Assembly: GCA_945866245.1 (NCBI GenBank) | Contig: CAMBGW010000148.1 | Coordinates: 1 to 20,354 of the forward strand | Length of the DNA stretch: 20,354 bases | Direction: 5' to 3' | Origin: Verrucomicrobia subdivision 6 bacterium | GTDB taxonomy: Bacteria; Verrucomicrobiota; Verrucomicrobiia; Methylacidiphilales; Verrucolacustridaceae | Shown here: positions 1 through 6,400 of the stretch, one piece after another | Layout: each line of letters begins with the position of its first letter | Position numbering within the stretch: position 1 is the first letter of the stretch | Notes under the pieces: generated by a model | Told to the model about the DNA's origin: nothing | Database searches by the model: none | The model's input: only the letters and a program-made list of their open reading frames with translations | Translations under genes and position numbers: made by a program

Positions 1-243
1 CTCTTTGCCCATTTGTGCCGCACCGGCCACATTGGCACGAATCCCCTTCTTCAAGGTTTCTTCTAAAGTCGAAACCGCTGCCAAGGTTTTGCCTGCGGCA
101 TCATCAATCACCTGGGCGTAAATATTTTTACCGCTGAATGAAACACAAAGCCGAGGCTTGCTGGCATCCCCGCGCAGACGCAAGCGAATCCGCTTATGAA
201 TTCGGATACGGCGTTCCCTACGTAATTTAGATGGATTAGGCAT
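1..243 (-). CDS. rplR: 50S ribosomal protein L18, 3' end cut off by the window edge
   Basis: L18 binds 5S rRNA with L5 and helps dock it into the central protuberance of the large subunit. Eighty-one codons are visible from the ATG at 243. The basic N-terminus starts MPNPSKLRRERRIR, followed by RLRLRGDASKPRLCV and then KNIYAQVIDDAAGKTLAAVS, which is the characteristic L18 core. About 40 residues are expected beyond the edge. The start lies 9 nt after the rplF stop, and I see only a weak purine-rich stretch as ribosome-binding site, so coupling to rplF is likely. It belongs to the spc part of the cluster, and rpsE would be the expected next gene outside the window. Confidence 0.95.
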   Translation of the reverse strand, partial: MPNPSKLRRERRIRIHKRIRLRLRGDASKPRLCVSFSGKNIYAQVIDDAAGKTLAAVSTLEETLKKGIRANVAGAAQMGKE

Positions 244-252
244 AAAGTTCTA

Positions 253-801
253 CTAGGCAGACTTGCTTTGCGCTGTCTTGCCTTCCTTTCGGCGAATCGT
301 TTCCCCGGCGTATCGCACCCCTTTACCCTTGTAGGGCTCTGGCGGCGCATACCCGCGGATATCCGCGCATACCGCACCCACCAACTGCTTGTCCGATCCT
401 TCCACCAGTAAACGAGTGTTATCAGTCACGGTAACCTTAATTTCAGCGGGCAGCGGATATTCGATCGGGTGAGATTTTCCAAGGTTCAGGACCAGCTTCT
501 TGCCTTGAACATTTGCCTTAAATCCGACCCCATGAATCTCCAGATTCTTACTATAACCCACGCTGACACCCGTCACCACGTTCTGCACTAAGCTCCGCGC
601 TAACCCGTGCATCGAACGGGCCATCCGCTCCTCCGTGTCGCGAGACACGATAATCTTACCTGCGTCCAGCTTGGCAGTGGTAAAAGGAGGGAGATCGAGA
701 GACAGCTTCCCTTTCGGGCCTTCCGCCTTCAGATTCTTGCCCTGCATCGCCACTTTGACGTTTGCGGGGACCAAAACAGGTTGATTGCCTATGCGGGACA
801 T
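253..801 (-). CDS. rplF: 50S ribosomal protein L6
   Basis: L6 is a two-domain large-subunit protein near the factor-binding site, contacting the sarcin-ricin region. The 182-residue product has the usual length. It opens MSRIGNQPVLVP and carries the family C-terminal signature PEPYKGKGVRYAGETIRRKE followed by a short GKTAQSKSA tail. The ATG at 801 sits 1 nt after the rpsH stop (TAA-T-ATG) with no strong Shine-Dalgarno, so translation is probably coupled to rpsH. It ends with TAG, 9 nt before rplR. Nothing in it looks broken or unusual. Confidence 0.97.
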   Translation of the reverse strand: MSRIGNQPVLVPANVKVAMQGKNLKAEGPKGKLSLDLPPFTTAKLDAGKIIVSRDTEERMARSMHGLARSLVQNVVTGVSVGYSKNLEIHGVGFKANVQGKKLVLNLGKSHPIEYPLPAEIKVTVTDNTRLLVEGSDKQLVGAVCADIRGYAPPEPYKGKGVRYAGETIRRKEGKTAQSKSA

Positions 802-802
802 A

Positions 803-1201
803 TTACCAAACCACGAGGAGCAACTCCCCGCCTACGTTTTGCTTTTTTGCGTCTTCCCCGGAAAGGACTCCGCGCGGGGTGGACAAAATCGAAACTCCCA
901 AACCACCCAAATACTTCGGAATTTCTTTCGCGCCAACATATCGCCGCAGCCCTGGTTTGGAGAGGCGTCGGATGCAGGTAATCGCCTTGCCACTTCGCAC
1001 CGTTCCGGTCTTCATCGCAATATGGAAATCGGTATGAATGCCCGTTTTCTTAAGCTCGAAATCTTCAATAAAGCCTTCCTTTTTCAAAATCGCGAGAACA
1101 CTCCCCCGCATTTTTGAATGCTTCGCCTTGACCGTCTTCAGGCCAGCGGTCGACGCATTGCGAATCTGGGTAAGGAAATCAGCGAGTGGATCGGTAACCA
1201 T
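803..1201 (-). CDS. rpsH: 30S ribosomal protein S8
   Basis: S8 is a primary 16S rRNA-binding protein of the small-subunit central domain, and in E. coli it is also the translational repressor of the spc operon. The 132-residue product starts MVTDPLADFLTQIRNAS and ends STPRGVLSGEDAKKQNVGGE then LLLVVW. This is the conserved C-terminal rRNA-binding region, where the STxxGVxxxxxAxxxNVGGE pattern is plain. The start is 4 nt after rpsN. I did not recognise an S8-binding mimic near the rplE start, so autoregulation of the E. coli type is not supported from sequence alone. Confidence 0.97.
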   Translation of the reverse strand: MVTDPLADFLTQIRNASTAGLKTVKAKHSKMRGSVLAILKKEGFIEDFELKKTGIHTDFHIAMKTGTVRSGKAITCIRRLSKPGLRRYVGAKEIPKYLGGLGVSILSTPRGVLSGEDAKKQNVGGELLLVVW

Positions 1202-1205
1202 AAAA

Positions 1206-1391
1206 CTACCAACTCGCTTTCGTTACACCGGGGATTTCACCACGTAGTGCCATTTCGCGAAATTGAATTCGGCTCACGCCAAAACGACGAATATAGCTCC
1301 GCCTCCGACCCGTAATCGAACACCGGTTATATTTCCGGGTCGAAAACTTAGGGGTCTTCTTTTGCTTAAGCCGCCAACACTTCTTGGCCAT
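1206..1391 (-). CDS. rpsN: 30S ribosomal protein S14, short form lacking the zinc site
   Basis: S14 is a late-assembling small-subunit head protein. The product is 61 residues, the length of the zinc-binding short form, with its MAKK...KQKKTPKFS beginning and an IPGVTKASW end. In zinc-binding relatives the metal ligands are cysteines at positions 24, 27, 40 and 43. Here these are C24, T27, S40 and Q43, so zinc cannot bind in the usual way. The C-terminal half (NRCSITGRRRSYIRRFGVSR, then FREMA) reads like the long cysteine-free form. The start ATG at 1391 has a clear AAGGAG 7 nt upstream and lies inside the last codons of rplE, with a 26-nt overlap in a different frame. It ends 4 nt before rpsH. 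Confidence 0.96.
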   Translation of the reverse strand: MAKKCWRLKQKKTPKFSTRKYNRCSITGRRRSYIRRFGVSRIQFREMALRGEIPGVTKASW

Positions 1392-1974
1392 CTGTCTTCT
1401 CCTTATTGCCGGTCTTGGCGGCGTCTTGGGTTCTCACAATGAAAGGCATGCCCATCAAAGCCAGCATTTCACGAGTCTCTTCTCTCTCTTTACCTGACGT
1501 AACAAAAGTCACATCAAATCCTAAATTCCGTTTCACCCGATCAATTTCAATTTCGGGAAAGATCGAATGATCCTTCACCCCCAGGGTATAACCCCCACGG
1601 CCATCGAACCCACCGTTGGGGATTCCGCGAAAGTCACGAATGCGGGGCAAGGCCGCACGAATAAAGCGAAGCAGAAAATCATACATGATCTTTCCGCGAA
1701 GGGTCACTTTGCAGCCAATCTCTTGATGCAATCGCAAGTTAAAGTTGGAAATACTCTTTTTCGATTTGGTCTTAATCGGCTTCTGTCCCGTAATCATTGT
1801 CAGATCATGCACCGCATCCTCCAAAGCTACTTTGATATCGGTCAAGGAACCGACCGAGCAGTTTAAAACGATCTTTTCCAGCTTGGGAACCTGATGAAGA
1901 TTGATGTAGCCGCGATTCTTCATCATCGCGGGAACGACTGTCTTCAAATAGTGAACTTTAAGATCGTTTTCCAT
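1366..1974 (-). CDS. rplE: 50S ribosomal protein L5 with a C-terminal tail
   Basis: L5 binds 5S rRNA and forms the intersubunit contact of the central protuberance. The 202-residue product shows the family blocks: VPKLEKIVLN near residue 30, GQKPIKTKSKKSISNF, GCKVTLRGKIMYDFL, PRIRDFRGI, FDGRGGYTLGVKDHSIFPEI, and a final GMPF where the family usually stops. About 22 further residues (from VRTQDAAKTG to VLAA) form a tail absent from typical 179-residue L5. The end of that tail is encoded across the rpsN Shine-Dalgarno and first codons, with a 26-nt overlap, which suggests read-through into the next gene after loss of an older stop. The start is 3 nt after rplX. Confidence 0.97.
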   Translation of the reverse strand: MENDLKVHYLKTVVPAMMKNRGYINLHQVPKLEKIVLNCSVGSLTDIKVALEDAVHDLTMITGQKPIKTKSKKSISNFNLRLHQEIGCKVTLRGKIMYDFLLRFIRAALPRIRDFRGIPNGGFDGRGGYTLGVKDHSIFPEIEIDRVKRNLGFDVTFVTSGKEREETREMLALMGMPFIVRTQDAAKTGNKEKTDGQEVLAA

Positions 1975-1977
1975 AAA

Positions 1978-2259
1978 CTACTTCTTCCCCTTACTCTCTT
2001 TTTTCTTCTTTTCGGTCTTGGCGGCTTTAGGACGATTCACCAAGCGCAGGTTGGAAATGTGAATCGTCCCCTCCCGCTCCATCACCCCACCTTTAGGATT
2101 ATCTTGCGTAGGCCGGACGTGACGCTTGATCATGTTTACACCCTCAATCAAGGCACGGAAGGAGTCGGTTTTGACCTCAAGGATTTTACCTTTGCGGCCT
2201 TTTTGCGATCCGCTGATCACCTCAACCTCATCCCCCTTATGCACGTGAAAGCGATTCAT
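1978..2259 (-). CDS. rplX: 50S ribosomal protein L24
   Basis: L24 starts assembly of the large subunit by binding the 5' domain of 23S rRNA near the exit tunnel. The 93-residue product starts MNRFHVHKGDEVEVISGSQK and has the KOW motif (GDEVEVISGSQKGRKGKILEV, residues about 9-29). It then has the conserved NMIKRHVRP and GGVMEREGTIHISNLRLV segments. It finishes with a strongly basic lysine-rich tail, KKKKESKGKK, common in L24. The ATG lies 5 nt after the rplN stop. A GGAGG is present but somewhat distant (13 nt). The next gene, rplE, follows after 3 nt. Confidence 0.97.
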   Translation of the reverse strand: MNRFHVHKGDEVEVISGSQKGRKGKILEVKTDSFRALIEGVNMIKRHVRPTQDNPKGGVMEREGTIHISNLRLVNRPKAAKTEKKKKESKGKK

Positions 2260-2264
2260 CGAGC

Positions 2265-2630
2265 TCAGAGCACCTCCGGGGCCAGGGATACGATCTTCAT
2301 AAAATTCTTTTCCCGCAACTCACGAGCCACCGGACCAAAGATACGAGTCCCACGAGGATTTGAATCCTTATCAATAATCACCGCAGCATTGCTATCAAAA
2401 CGGAGATAAGACCCGTCATTCCGGCGGATGGGATATCTCGTCCGAACGATCACTGCACGCACCACCTCGCTTTTTTTAACCGTTCCATCCGGCGCGGCTT
2501 CCTTGACGTTGGCGGTTACGATATCTCCAATTTTTGCAATCAGAGTCTTCCGGCCGATCACCCCGATCATGGTCGCTTTGCGTGCACCAGTGTTGTCCGC
2601 GATATTAAGCCAAGAACGGATCTGGATCAT
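2265..2630 (-). CDS. rplN: 50S ribosomal protein L14
   Basis: L14 sits at the subunit interface and contributes to intersubunit bridges. The 121-residue length is typical. It opens MIQIRSWLNIADNTGARKAT, one of the most conserved ribosomal-protein starts, and later has GTVKKSEVVRAVIVRTRYPI, RFDSNAAVIID and the C-terminal GTRIFGPVARELREKNFMKI followed by VSLAPEVL. The start codon overlaps the rpsQ stop as ATGA (2627-2630), so translation is coupled. The gene is intact and ordinary. Confidence 0.98.
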   Translation of the reverse strand: MIQIRSWLNIADNTGARKATMIGVIGRKTLIAKIGDIVTANVKEAAPDGTVKKSEVVRAVIVRTRYPIRRNDGSYLRFDSNAAVIIDKDSNPRGTRIFGPVARELREKNFMKIVSLAPEVL

Positions 2631-2917
2631 ACATTCGCCTCCAGAGGTGCCTCAGCCTGCTTCACCACCTCCACCAAGCGCCAACGCTTCAAGCGACTCA
2701 AAGGACGACACTCGATAATACGGACGGTGTCCCCCTGCTTGGCTTTCTTTTCCTCGTCATGGGCATAAAACTTTTTTTGCAGACGAATAATCTTTTTATA
2801 CTTGGGATGGGGCATGCGACGTTCCACCCGAACCACGATGGTTTTTTCCATCTTGGCCGAGACAACTTCTCCAACCCTCTCCTTCAATACTGCAGCTTTG
2901 ACAACAGCTTCGCTCAT
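2627..2917 (-). CDS. rpsQ: 30S ribosomal protein S17
   Basis: S17 is a primary 16S rRNA-binding protein with an OB fold. The 96-residue product carries the family core: RVGEVVSAKMEKTIVVRVER (about 14-33), MPHPKYKKIIRLQKKFYAHD, GDTVRIIECRPLSRLKRWRL and VEVVKQ. Short non-conserved ends flank the core (MSEAVVKAAVLK and AEAPLEANV). The ATG overlaps the rpmC stop as ATGA (2914-2917) and has a GAAAGG about 6 nt upstream, inside rpmC. The stop in turn overlaps the rplN start, so rpmC, rpsQ and rplN form a chain of coupled overlaps. Confidence 0.97.
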   Translation of the reverse strand: MSEAVVKAAVLKERVGEVVSAKMEKTIVVRVERRMPHPKYKKIIRLQKKFYAHDEEKKAKQGDTVRIIECRPLSRLKRWRLVEVVKQAEAPLEANV

Positions 2918-3126
2918 CCTTTGCCTTTCGTCACCGCACCCAGGCGGGACTCCGAACGCGCAGTTTCAATGCGCGCTATGGTTTTCCGTATCTCACGCAG
3001 ACGGCTCGGTTTTTCAACCTGACCGACCTGCTGCTGAATACGCAGTTGGAATCGCTCCCGACGGAGTTCCTCCGCCTTGCGATCCAACTCTGCGGGCTTC
3101 AGCCCACGAAATTCTTCAATCTTCAA
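2914..3126 (-). CDS. rpmC: 50S ribosomal protein L29, TTG start
   Basis: L29 is a two-helix large-subunit protein at the tunnel exit, near the sites for trigger factor and SRP. I place the start at TTG 3126, not at an upstream ATG at 3198. The TTG is preceded by AGGAAG with 8-nt spacing and overlaps the rplP stop as TTGA, mirroring the ATGA junctions next to it. The resulting 70-residue protein begins MKIEEFRGLKPAELDRKAEE, as L29 should, followed by LRRERFQLRIQQ and a second helix RLREIRKTIARIETARSE. The longer reading would add 24 residues encoded inside rplP with no L29 character. Ends in GAVTKGKG. Confidence 0.93.
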   Translation of the reverse strand: MKIEEFRGLKPAELDRKAEELRRERFQLRIQQQVGQVEKPSRLREIRKTIARIETARSESRLGAVTKGKG

Positions 3127-3548
3127 AATACTAACTTCCTTTCTCGGGTAATGAAACGTGTGGCCATCGGCAACTTGCTGGCGGCCAGTCGGAAACACTC
3201 CTTCGCGTCGGCCTCAAGAAGACCGTCGAGCTCAAAAAGGATAGTCCCTGGCTTAATAACTGCCACCCAAAACTCTGGCTGCCCTTTTCCCTTACCCATC
3301 CGTGTTTCTGGGGGTCGAGCCGTCACCGACTTGTCCGGAAAGATTCGAATCCAAAGTTTTCCCTTCCGATTCATATTCCGGGTCAGGGCTACACGTGCCG
3401 CTTCAATCTGAATATTGGTGAGCCAGCATCGATCCAACGATTGCAGGCCGAAAGCGCCAAATGCCAGCGTAATGCAACGCGTGGCAAAGCCTTTACGACT
3501 GCCTCGCTGGGTCTTTCGGAACTTAACGCGTTTGGGTACAAGGGCCAT
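3123..3548 (-). CDS. rplP: 50S ribosomal protein L16
   Basis: L16 lies near the A-site tRNA elbow and the base of the central protuberance, and it organises the peptidyl-transferase region late in assembly. The 141-residue product opens MALVPKRVKFRKTQRGSRKG (family form M.MPKR.K.RK.QRG). It contains ARVALTRNMNRKGKLWIRIF, TARPPETRMGKGKGQPEFWV and the AFxxAASKLPxxTRF-like C-terminus (ECFRLAASKLPMATRFI). An AGGAG lies 7 nt before the ATG, in the 18-nt gap after rpsC, the widest gap in this part of the cluster. The TGA stop overlaps the rpmC TTG start. Confidence 0.97.
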   Translation of the reverse strand: MALVPKRVKFRKTQRGSRKGFATRCITLAFGAFGLQSLDRCWLTNIQIEAARVALTRNMNRKGKLWIRIFPDKSVTARPPETRMGKGKGQPEFWVAVIKPGTILFELDGLLEADAKECFRLAASKLPMATRFITRERKLVF

Positions 3549-3566
3549 AAATAGACTCCTAGCCGG

Positions 3567-4199
3567 TTAAACCGACTCCTCCGGTAAACAGATCCACACT
3601 TTGATCCCAATTTTTCCAGCGACGGTGTGAGCCTCGGCAAATCCATAGTCAATATTCGCACGCAATGTATGGAGAGGAACTTTACCTTCATGATACTGCT
3701 CGGTCCGGGCGATTTCGCCTCCACCTAAACGTCCCCCCACCCGCACTTTGACTCCCGCAGCTCCGAAATCGAGGGTTGTTTGCAGCGCTTTTTTCATTGC
3801 TCGACGATAAGAAACACGCCGTTCTAACTGCACGGCAATATTCTCAGCCACCAGCTGGGCATCGAGTTCAGGGTTCTTAATTTCCTTCACATCGATCAAG
3901 AGCTCACGGTTCGGCGTCAGTGCCTGAGTATCCTCACGCAATTTATCTAATTCACTGGCTTTTCTGCCAATCACCAAGCCGGGCCGCGCGGTATGCAATG
4001 TCACCCGCACACGGTTGGACGCTCGCTCAATGACAACTTTCGAAATGGCAGCCGATTCCAGTCGCTTCTTAATAAAGGCACGGATCTGAAAATCTTCGTG
4101 GAGGAAGATTGGAAAGTTTTTCTTACTCGCGTACCAAACCGAACTCCAGTTACGGCGGATCGGCAAGCGGAACCCGATTGGATGAGTCTTTTGTCCCAT
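3567..4199 (-). CDS. rpsC: 30S ribosomal protein S3
   Basis: S3 lines the mRNA entry tunnel of the small subunit and, with S4 and S5, takes part in mRNA unwinding. The product is 210 residues, slightly shorter than the E. coli protein because the C-terminal tail is short (ends CLPEESV). It has the MGQKTHPIGFRLPI start, a type-II KH domain with GLVIGRKASELDKL at about 74-87, and the second domain signature GGRLGGGEIARTEQYHEGKV followed by PLHTLRANIDYGFAEAHT and GKIGIKVWI. The ATG lies 6 nt after rplV. Confidence 0.97.
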   Translation of the reverse strand: MGQKTHPIGFRLPIRRNWSSVWYASKKNFPIFLHEDFQIRAFIKKRLESAAISKVVIERASNRVRVTLHTARPGLVIGRKASELDKLREDTQALTPNRELLIDVKEIKNPELDAQLVAENIAVQLERRVSYRRAMKKALQTTLDFGAAGVKVRVGGRLGGGEIARTEQYHEGKVPLHTLRANIDYGFAEAHTVAGKIGIKVWICLPEESV

Positions 4200-4205
4200 A
4201 ACGTT

Positions 4206-4622
4206 CTATGCCTTCGACGGGGCTTTCGCCTTCGTCCCTTTCTTTTCTTTCTTCACTGGATTGGCTTCTTCCGGCGTCATCTCATGAAGGGTGATTCGAA
4301 TATGGCTAGTCCTTTTCCGAATCGGGCCTGCGCTTCCGCGTGCTTTAGGCTGGAAACGATGAAAGGTTGAACCTTCCCCAACCATCACTTCATGAACACG
4401 AAGTTTGTCGGCTGGAATCGAGTGATTGTTCTCACCATTGGCCACGGCAGAACGCAATGTCTGGAGAAGCAAACGAGCCGATTTTTGCGGAGCAAAACTG
4501 AGACGAGCATCCGCCTCTTTTACCGATAGACCGCGCATGGCACGCGCAATGTCGCGGATCTTGAATGCAGACATTCTGGCGTACTTCATTTCGGCTCGGG
4601 CGCTTCGGATTTCTGTACTCAT
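4206..4622 (-). CDS. rplV: 50S ribosomal protein L22
   Basis: L22 reaches into the nascent-peptide exit tunnel with its beta-hairpin and binds all 23S domains. I choose the ATG at 4622, giving 138 residues starting MSTEIRSARAEMKYARMSAF. An ATG at 4730 would add 36 unrelated residues from inside the upstream gene. Family blocks are KIRDIARAMRGLSVKEA, FAPQKSARLLLQTLRSAVAN and the hairpin signature PKARGSAGPIRKRTSHIRIT. A lysine/alanine-rich tail (KKEKKGTKAKAPSKA) extends beyond the usual length of about 110. The start overlaps the stop of the upstream exported-protein gene as ATGA. No clear Shine-Dalgarno is visible, so L22 synthesis probably depends on translation of that gene. Confidence 0.96.
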   Translation of the reverse strand: MSTEIRSARAEMKYARMSAFKIRDIARAMRGLSVKEADARLSFAPQKSARLLLQTLRSAVANGENNHSIPADKLRVHEVMVGEGSTFHRFQPKARGSAGPIRKRTSHIRITLHEMTPEEANPVKKEKKGTKAKAPSKA

Positions 4623-5266
4623 TTTTGTGCTAAAACCGCAATGCGGTCCCCCACTTGAATTTGAATTCCTTCTCCCAACTGCTCCGGCAGTCCGGCAGAA
4701 ATTAGTTCGCGAACTTCCAGCAAACGACAACTTCCCACAACCTTATCCCCTCGCAGAATGCGAAAGGGCATTCCCTCTTTGGCTCCCTGACGAGTTCCGA
4801 GATTTAAAACGATCGACTGCTGCTGGCGATCAACCGCCACAACCTGCGCATCCGAGAGGCTCCTTGCTATGGGACGAGGTGAATTGTTTTTTTGCAATTC
4901 GTTCCAAAGACGCTTGGCTGACTCAAACTCTGCCCGGGCGGTAGCTTTTTTCGCCGGAATCGGTTCCCCTGCCCAGATCGCCGCGGCATCTACAACTTTG
5001 CCCATCTGATCCTGCATCTGCTTTGCGTATCGCTCTGCACGAATCAATTCACCTGAAAGACGTACCACCTGATCATGACTGTCTTGAACATCATTGCTCA
5101 GCGTGGAGAGACCTAAGATCTCATCCCTACGCTGAAGTTCTATCCAGGCAGCTCGGTAAGCCTTCGCCTCAGCCTGTGCCATGAGCAGCTCATTCACTGA
5201 GGTAGGCGAAGCAGCCTCTACACAGGCGCCCAAAGCCAAGAGCGAAAGGGTTAATACCAATTTCAT
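4619..5266 (-). CDS. Exported protein of unknown function inserted in the S10 operon
   Basis: I do not recognise this 215-residue protein, and it is not a ribosomal protein. It has an N-terminal signal sequence: K2, a hydrophobic run LVLTLSLLALGA, then C15. Cleavage could be by signal peptidase I (VEA|AS, after residue 18), or LGAC could act as a loose lipobox with C15 lipidated. Residues about 25-125 are charged, polar and probably helical, possibly coiled-coil at 55-95. Residues about 135-213 look like a compact beta domain with the pattern NLGTRQGAKEGMPFRILRGD and a final VGDRIAVL, similar in style to small SH3-like or FlgT-C-like domains (inference). Its ATG shares a base with the rpsS stop (TAATG), and its TGA overlaps the rplV ATG. 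An AAGG lies about 10 nt upstream. Both junctions indicate a real, co-translated gene. Confidence 0.88.
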   Translation of the reverse strand: MKLVLTLSLLALGACVEAASPTSVNELLMAQAEAKAYRAAWIELQRRDEILGLSTLSNDVQDSHDQVVRLSGELIRAERYAKQMQDQMGKVVDAAAIWAGEPIPAKKATARAEFESAKRLWNELQKNNSPRPIARSLSDAQVVAVDRQQQSIVLNLGTRQGAKEGMPFRILRGDKVVGSCRLLEVRELISAGLPEQLGEGIQIQVGDRIAVLAQK

Positions 5267-5541
5267 TATTTGGTTACCTTCTCGGTATGGCCACCGTGCT
5301 TCTTGAAGATGCGGGTAGGAGAAAACTCACCCAGACGGTGTCCCACCATGTTTTCGGTGACAAAAACTGGGTTAAACGCTTTTCCATTGTGAACCAAAAA
5401 GGTGTGACCGACGAACTCAGGGGAAATCATCGAGCGCCTTGACCAGGTTTTAATTGGTTTCTTAGCTCCCGACCCAATTTTTTGCACTTTGACCAGCAAA
5501 TGGTCATCGATAAAGGCACCTTTTTTTAAACTACGGCTCAT
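5266..5541 (-). CDS. rpsS: 30S ribosomal protein S19
   Basis: S19 is in the small-subunit head, forms a complex with S13 and contacts A-site and P-site tRNA regions. The 91-residue product is full length and highly conserved: MSRSLKKGAFIDDHLLVKVQ, IKTWSRRSMISPEFVGHTFL, VHNGKAFNPVFVTENMVGHR and LGEFSPTRIFKKHGGHTEK. The ATG overlaps the rplB stop as ATGA (5538-5541). Its TAA stop shares one base with the next start as TAATG. In almost all bacteria the next gene is rplV. Here the unrecognised exported-protein gene intervenes. Confidence 0.98.
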   Translation of the reverse strand: MSRSLKKGAFIDDHLLVKVQKIGSGAKKPIKTWSRRSMISPEFVGHTFLVHNGKAFNPVFVTENMVGHRLGEFSPTRIFKKHGGHTEKVTK

Positions 5542-6389
5542 GAGGATCTCTTCTTTCTCCGGTCCTCAACAATAAACCGGGTCGATGTCTTATGACGGTG
5601 ACGAGTCTTCAGCCCCTTGGCTAATTGACCCCACGGAGAGACAGGATGTTGACGTCCACCACCACCCTTACTCTTTCCCTGACCTCCACCCATCGGATGA
5701 TCCACTGGATTCATCACCATACCACGAGTATGAGGGCGGCGACCCAACCAGCGGGCTCGCCCAGCCTTACCTAAACTCACTTTTTCATGCGAAACATTTC
5801 CCACCTGCCCCACGGTCGCATAACAATCTGCATGCAAGCGGCGCAATTCACCAGAAGGCAGTCGGACCAAGGCATAGTCTTTATCGATCGCCGTGCAGAT
5901 CGCCGCCGCACCCGCCGAACGCACCATCTGCGCCCCTCGCCCAGGAACCATCTCAATATTATGCAAAGGCAGGCCTTGAGGAATCAGCCGTAGGGGCAAA
6001 GCATTGCCAACCTCAGCCGGAACTTTCGGCCCAGCCGAAACGGTTCCACCCACCTTTAATCCTTCCGGAGCCAAAATGTAGGCTTTCTCTTTCGCCCCAT
6101 AATCGATCAGGGCGATCCGTGCAGAGCGATTGGGGTCATACTGGATGCCAATCACCTTGCCCGCTTTAGTCCGTTTACGCCGATTCCACTCAATGATTCG
6201 AAACTGCTTTTTGTGGCCACCGCCACGGTGGCGGGAAGTCGTGCGACCGTGGGCATTTCTGCCTCCGGTGCGACGCTTAATCTCCATCAAGCTACGCTCG
6301 GGAGCTGACCCTGGGGTCAATTCACTAAAATCATGCAGCTGCGTGAAGCGCAAGGACGGGGTTAAGGGGCGAAATTCTTTAAGGGGCAT
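5538..6389 (-). CDS. rplB: 50S ribosomal protein L2
   Basis: L2 is a primary 23S rRNA-binding protein close to the peptidyl-transferase centre and is needed for subunit association. The 283-residue product starts MPLKEFRPLTPSLRFTQLHD. It has GRNAHGRTTSRHRGGGHKKQ (about 43-62), RIIEWNRRK, IEMVPGRGAQMVRSAGAAA and the C-terminal MNPVDHPMGGGQGKSKGGGG (226-245). H231 corresponds to the conserved histidine (E. coli H229). The second histidine of the common HPH is methionine here, a variant I associate with PVC-type bacteria. TAG of rplW flows into an AGGA 9 nt before the ATG. The gap from rplW is 11 nt. Confidence 0.98.
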   Translation of the reverse strand: MPLKEFRPLTPSLRFTQLHDFSELTPGSAPERSLMEIKRRTGGRNAHGRTTSRHRGGGHKKQFRIIEWNRRKRTKAGKVIGIQYDPNRSARIALIDYGAKEKAYILAPEGLKVGGTVSAGPKVPAEVGNALPLRLIPQGLPLHNIEMVPGRGAQMVRSAGAAAICTAIDKDYALVRLPSGELRRLHADCYATVGQVGNVSHEKVSLGKAGRARWLGRRPHTRGMVMNPVDHPMGGGQGKSKGGGGRQHPVSPWGQLAKGLKTRHRHKTSTRFIVEDRRKKRSS

Positions 6390-6400
6390 AGTCGTATTTC

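Noticed and set aside
4635..4647. ACCGC-AAT-GCGGT inverted repeat followed by Ts on the transcript, terminator-like
   Set aside because: Only 5 bp with a short T run, and it lies inside the last codons of the exported-protein gene before rplV. A terminator there would cut the operon.
4620..4730. Upstream ATG for rplV at 4730
   Set aside because: Would add 36 residues without L22 character from inside the preceding gene. The ATG at 4622 fits the family start and the ATGA overlap.
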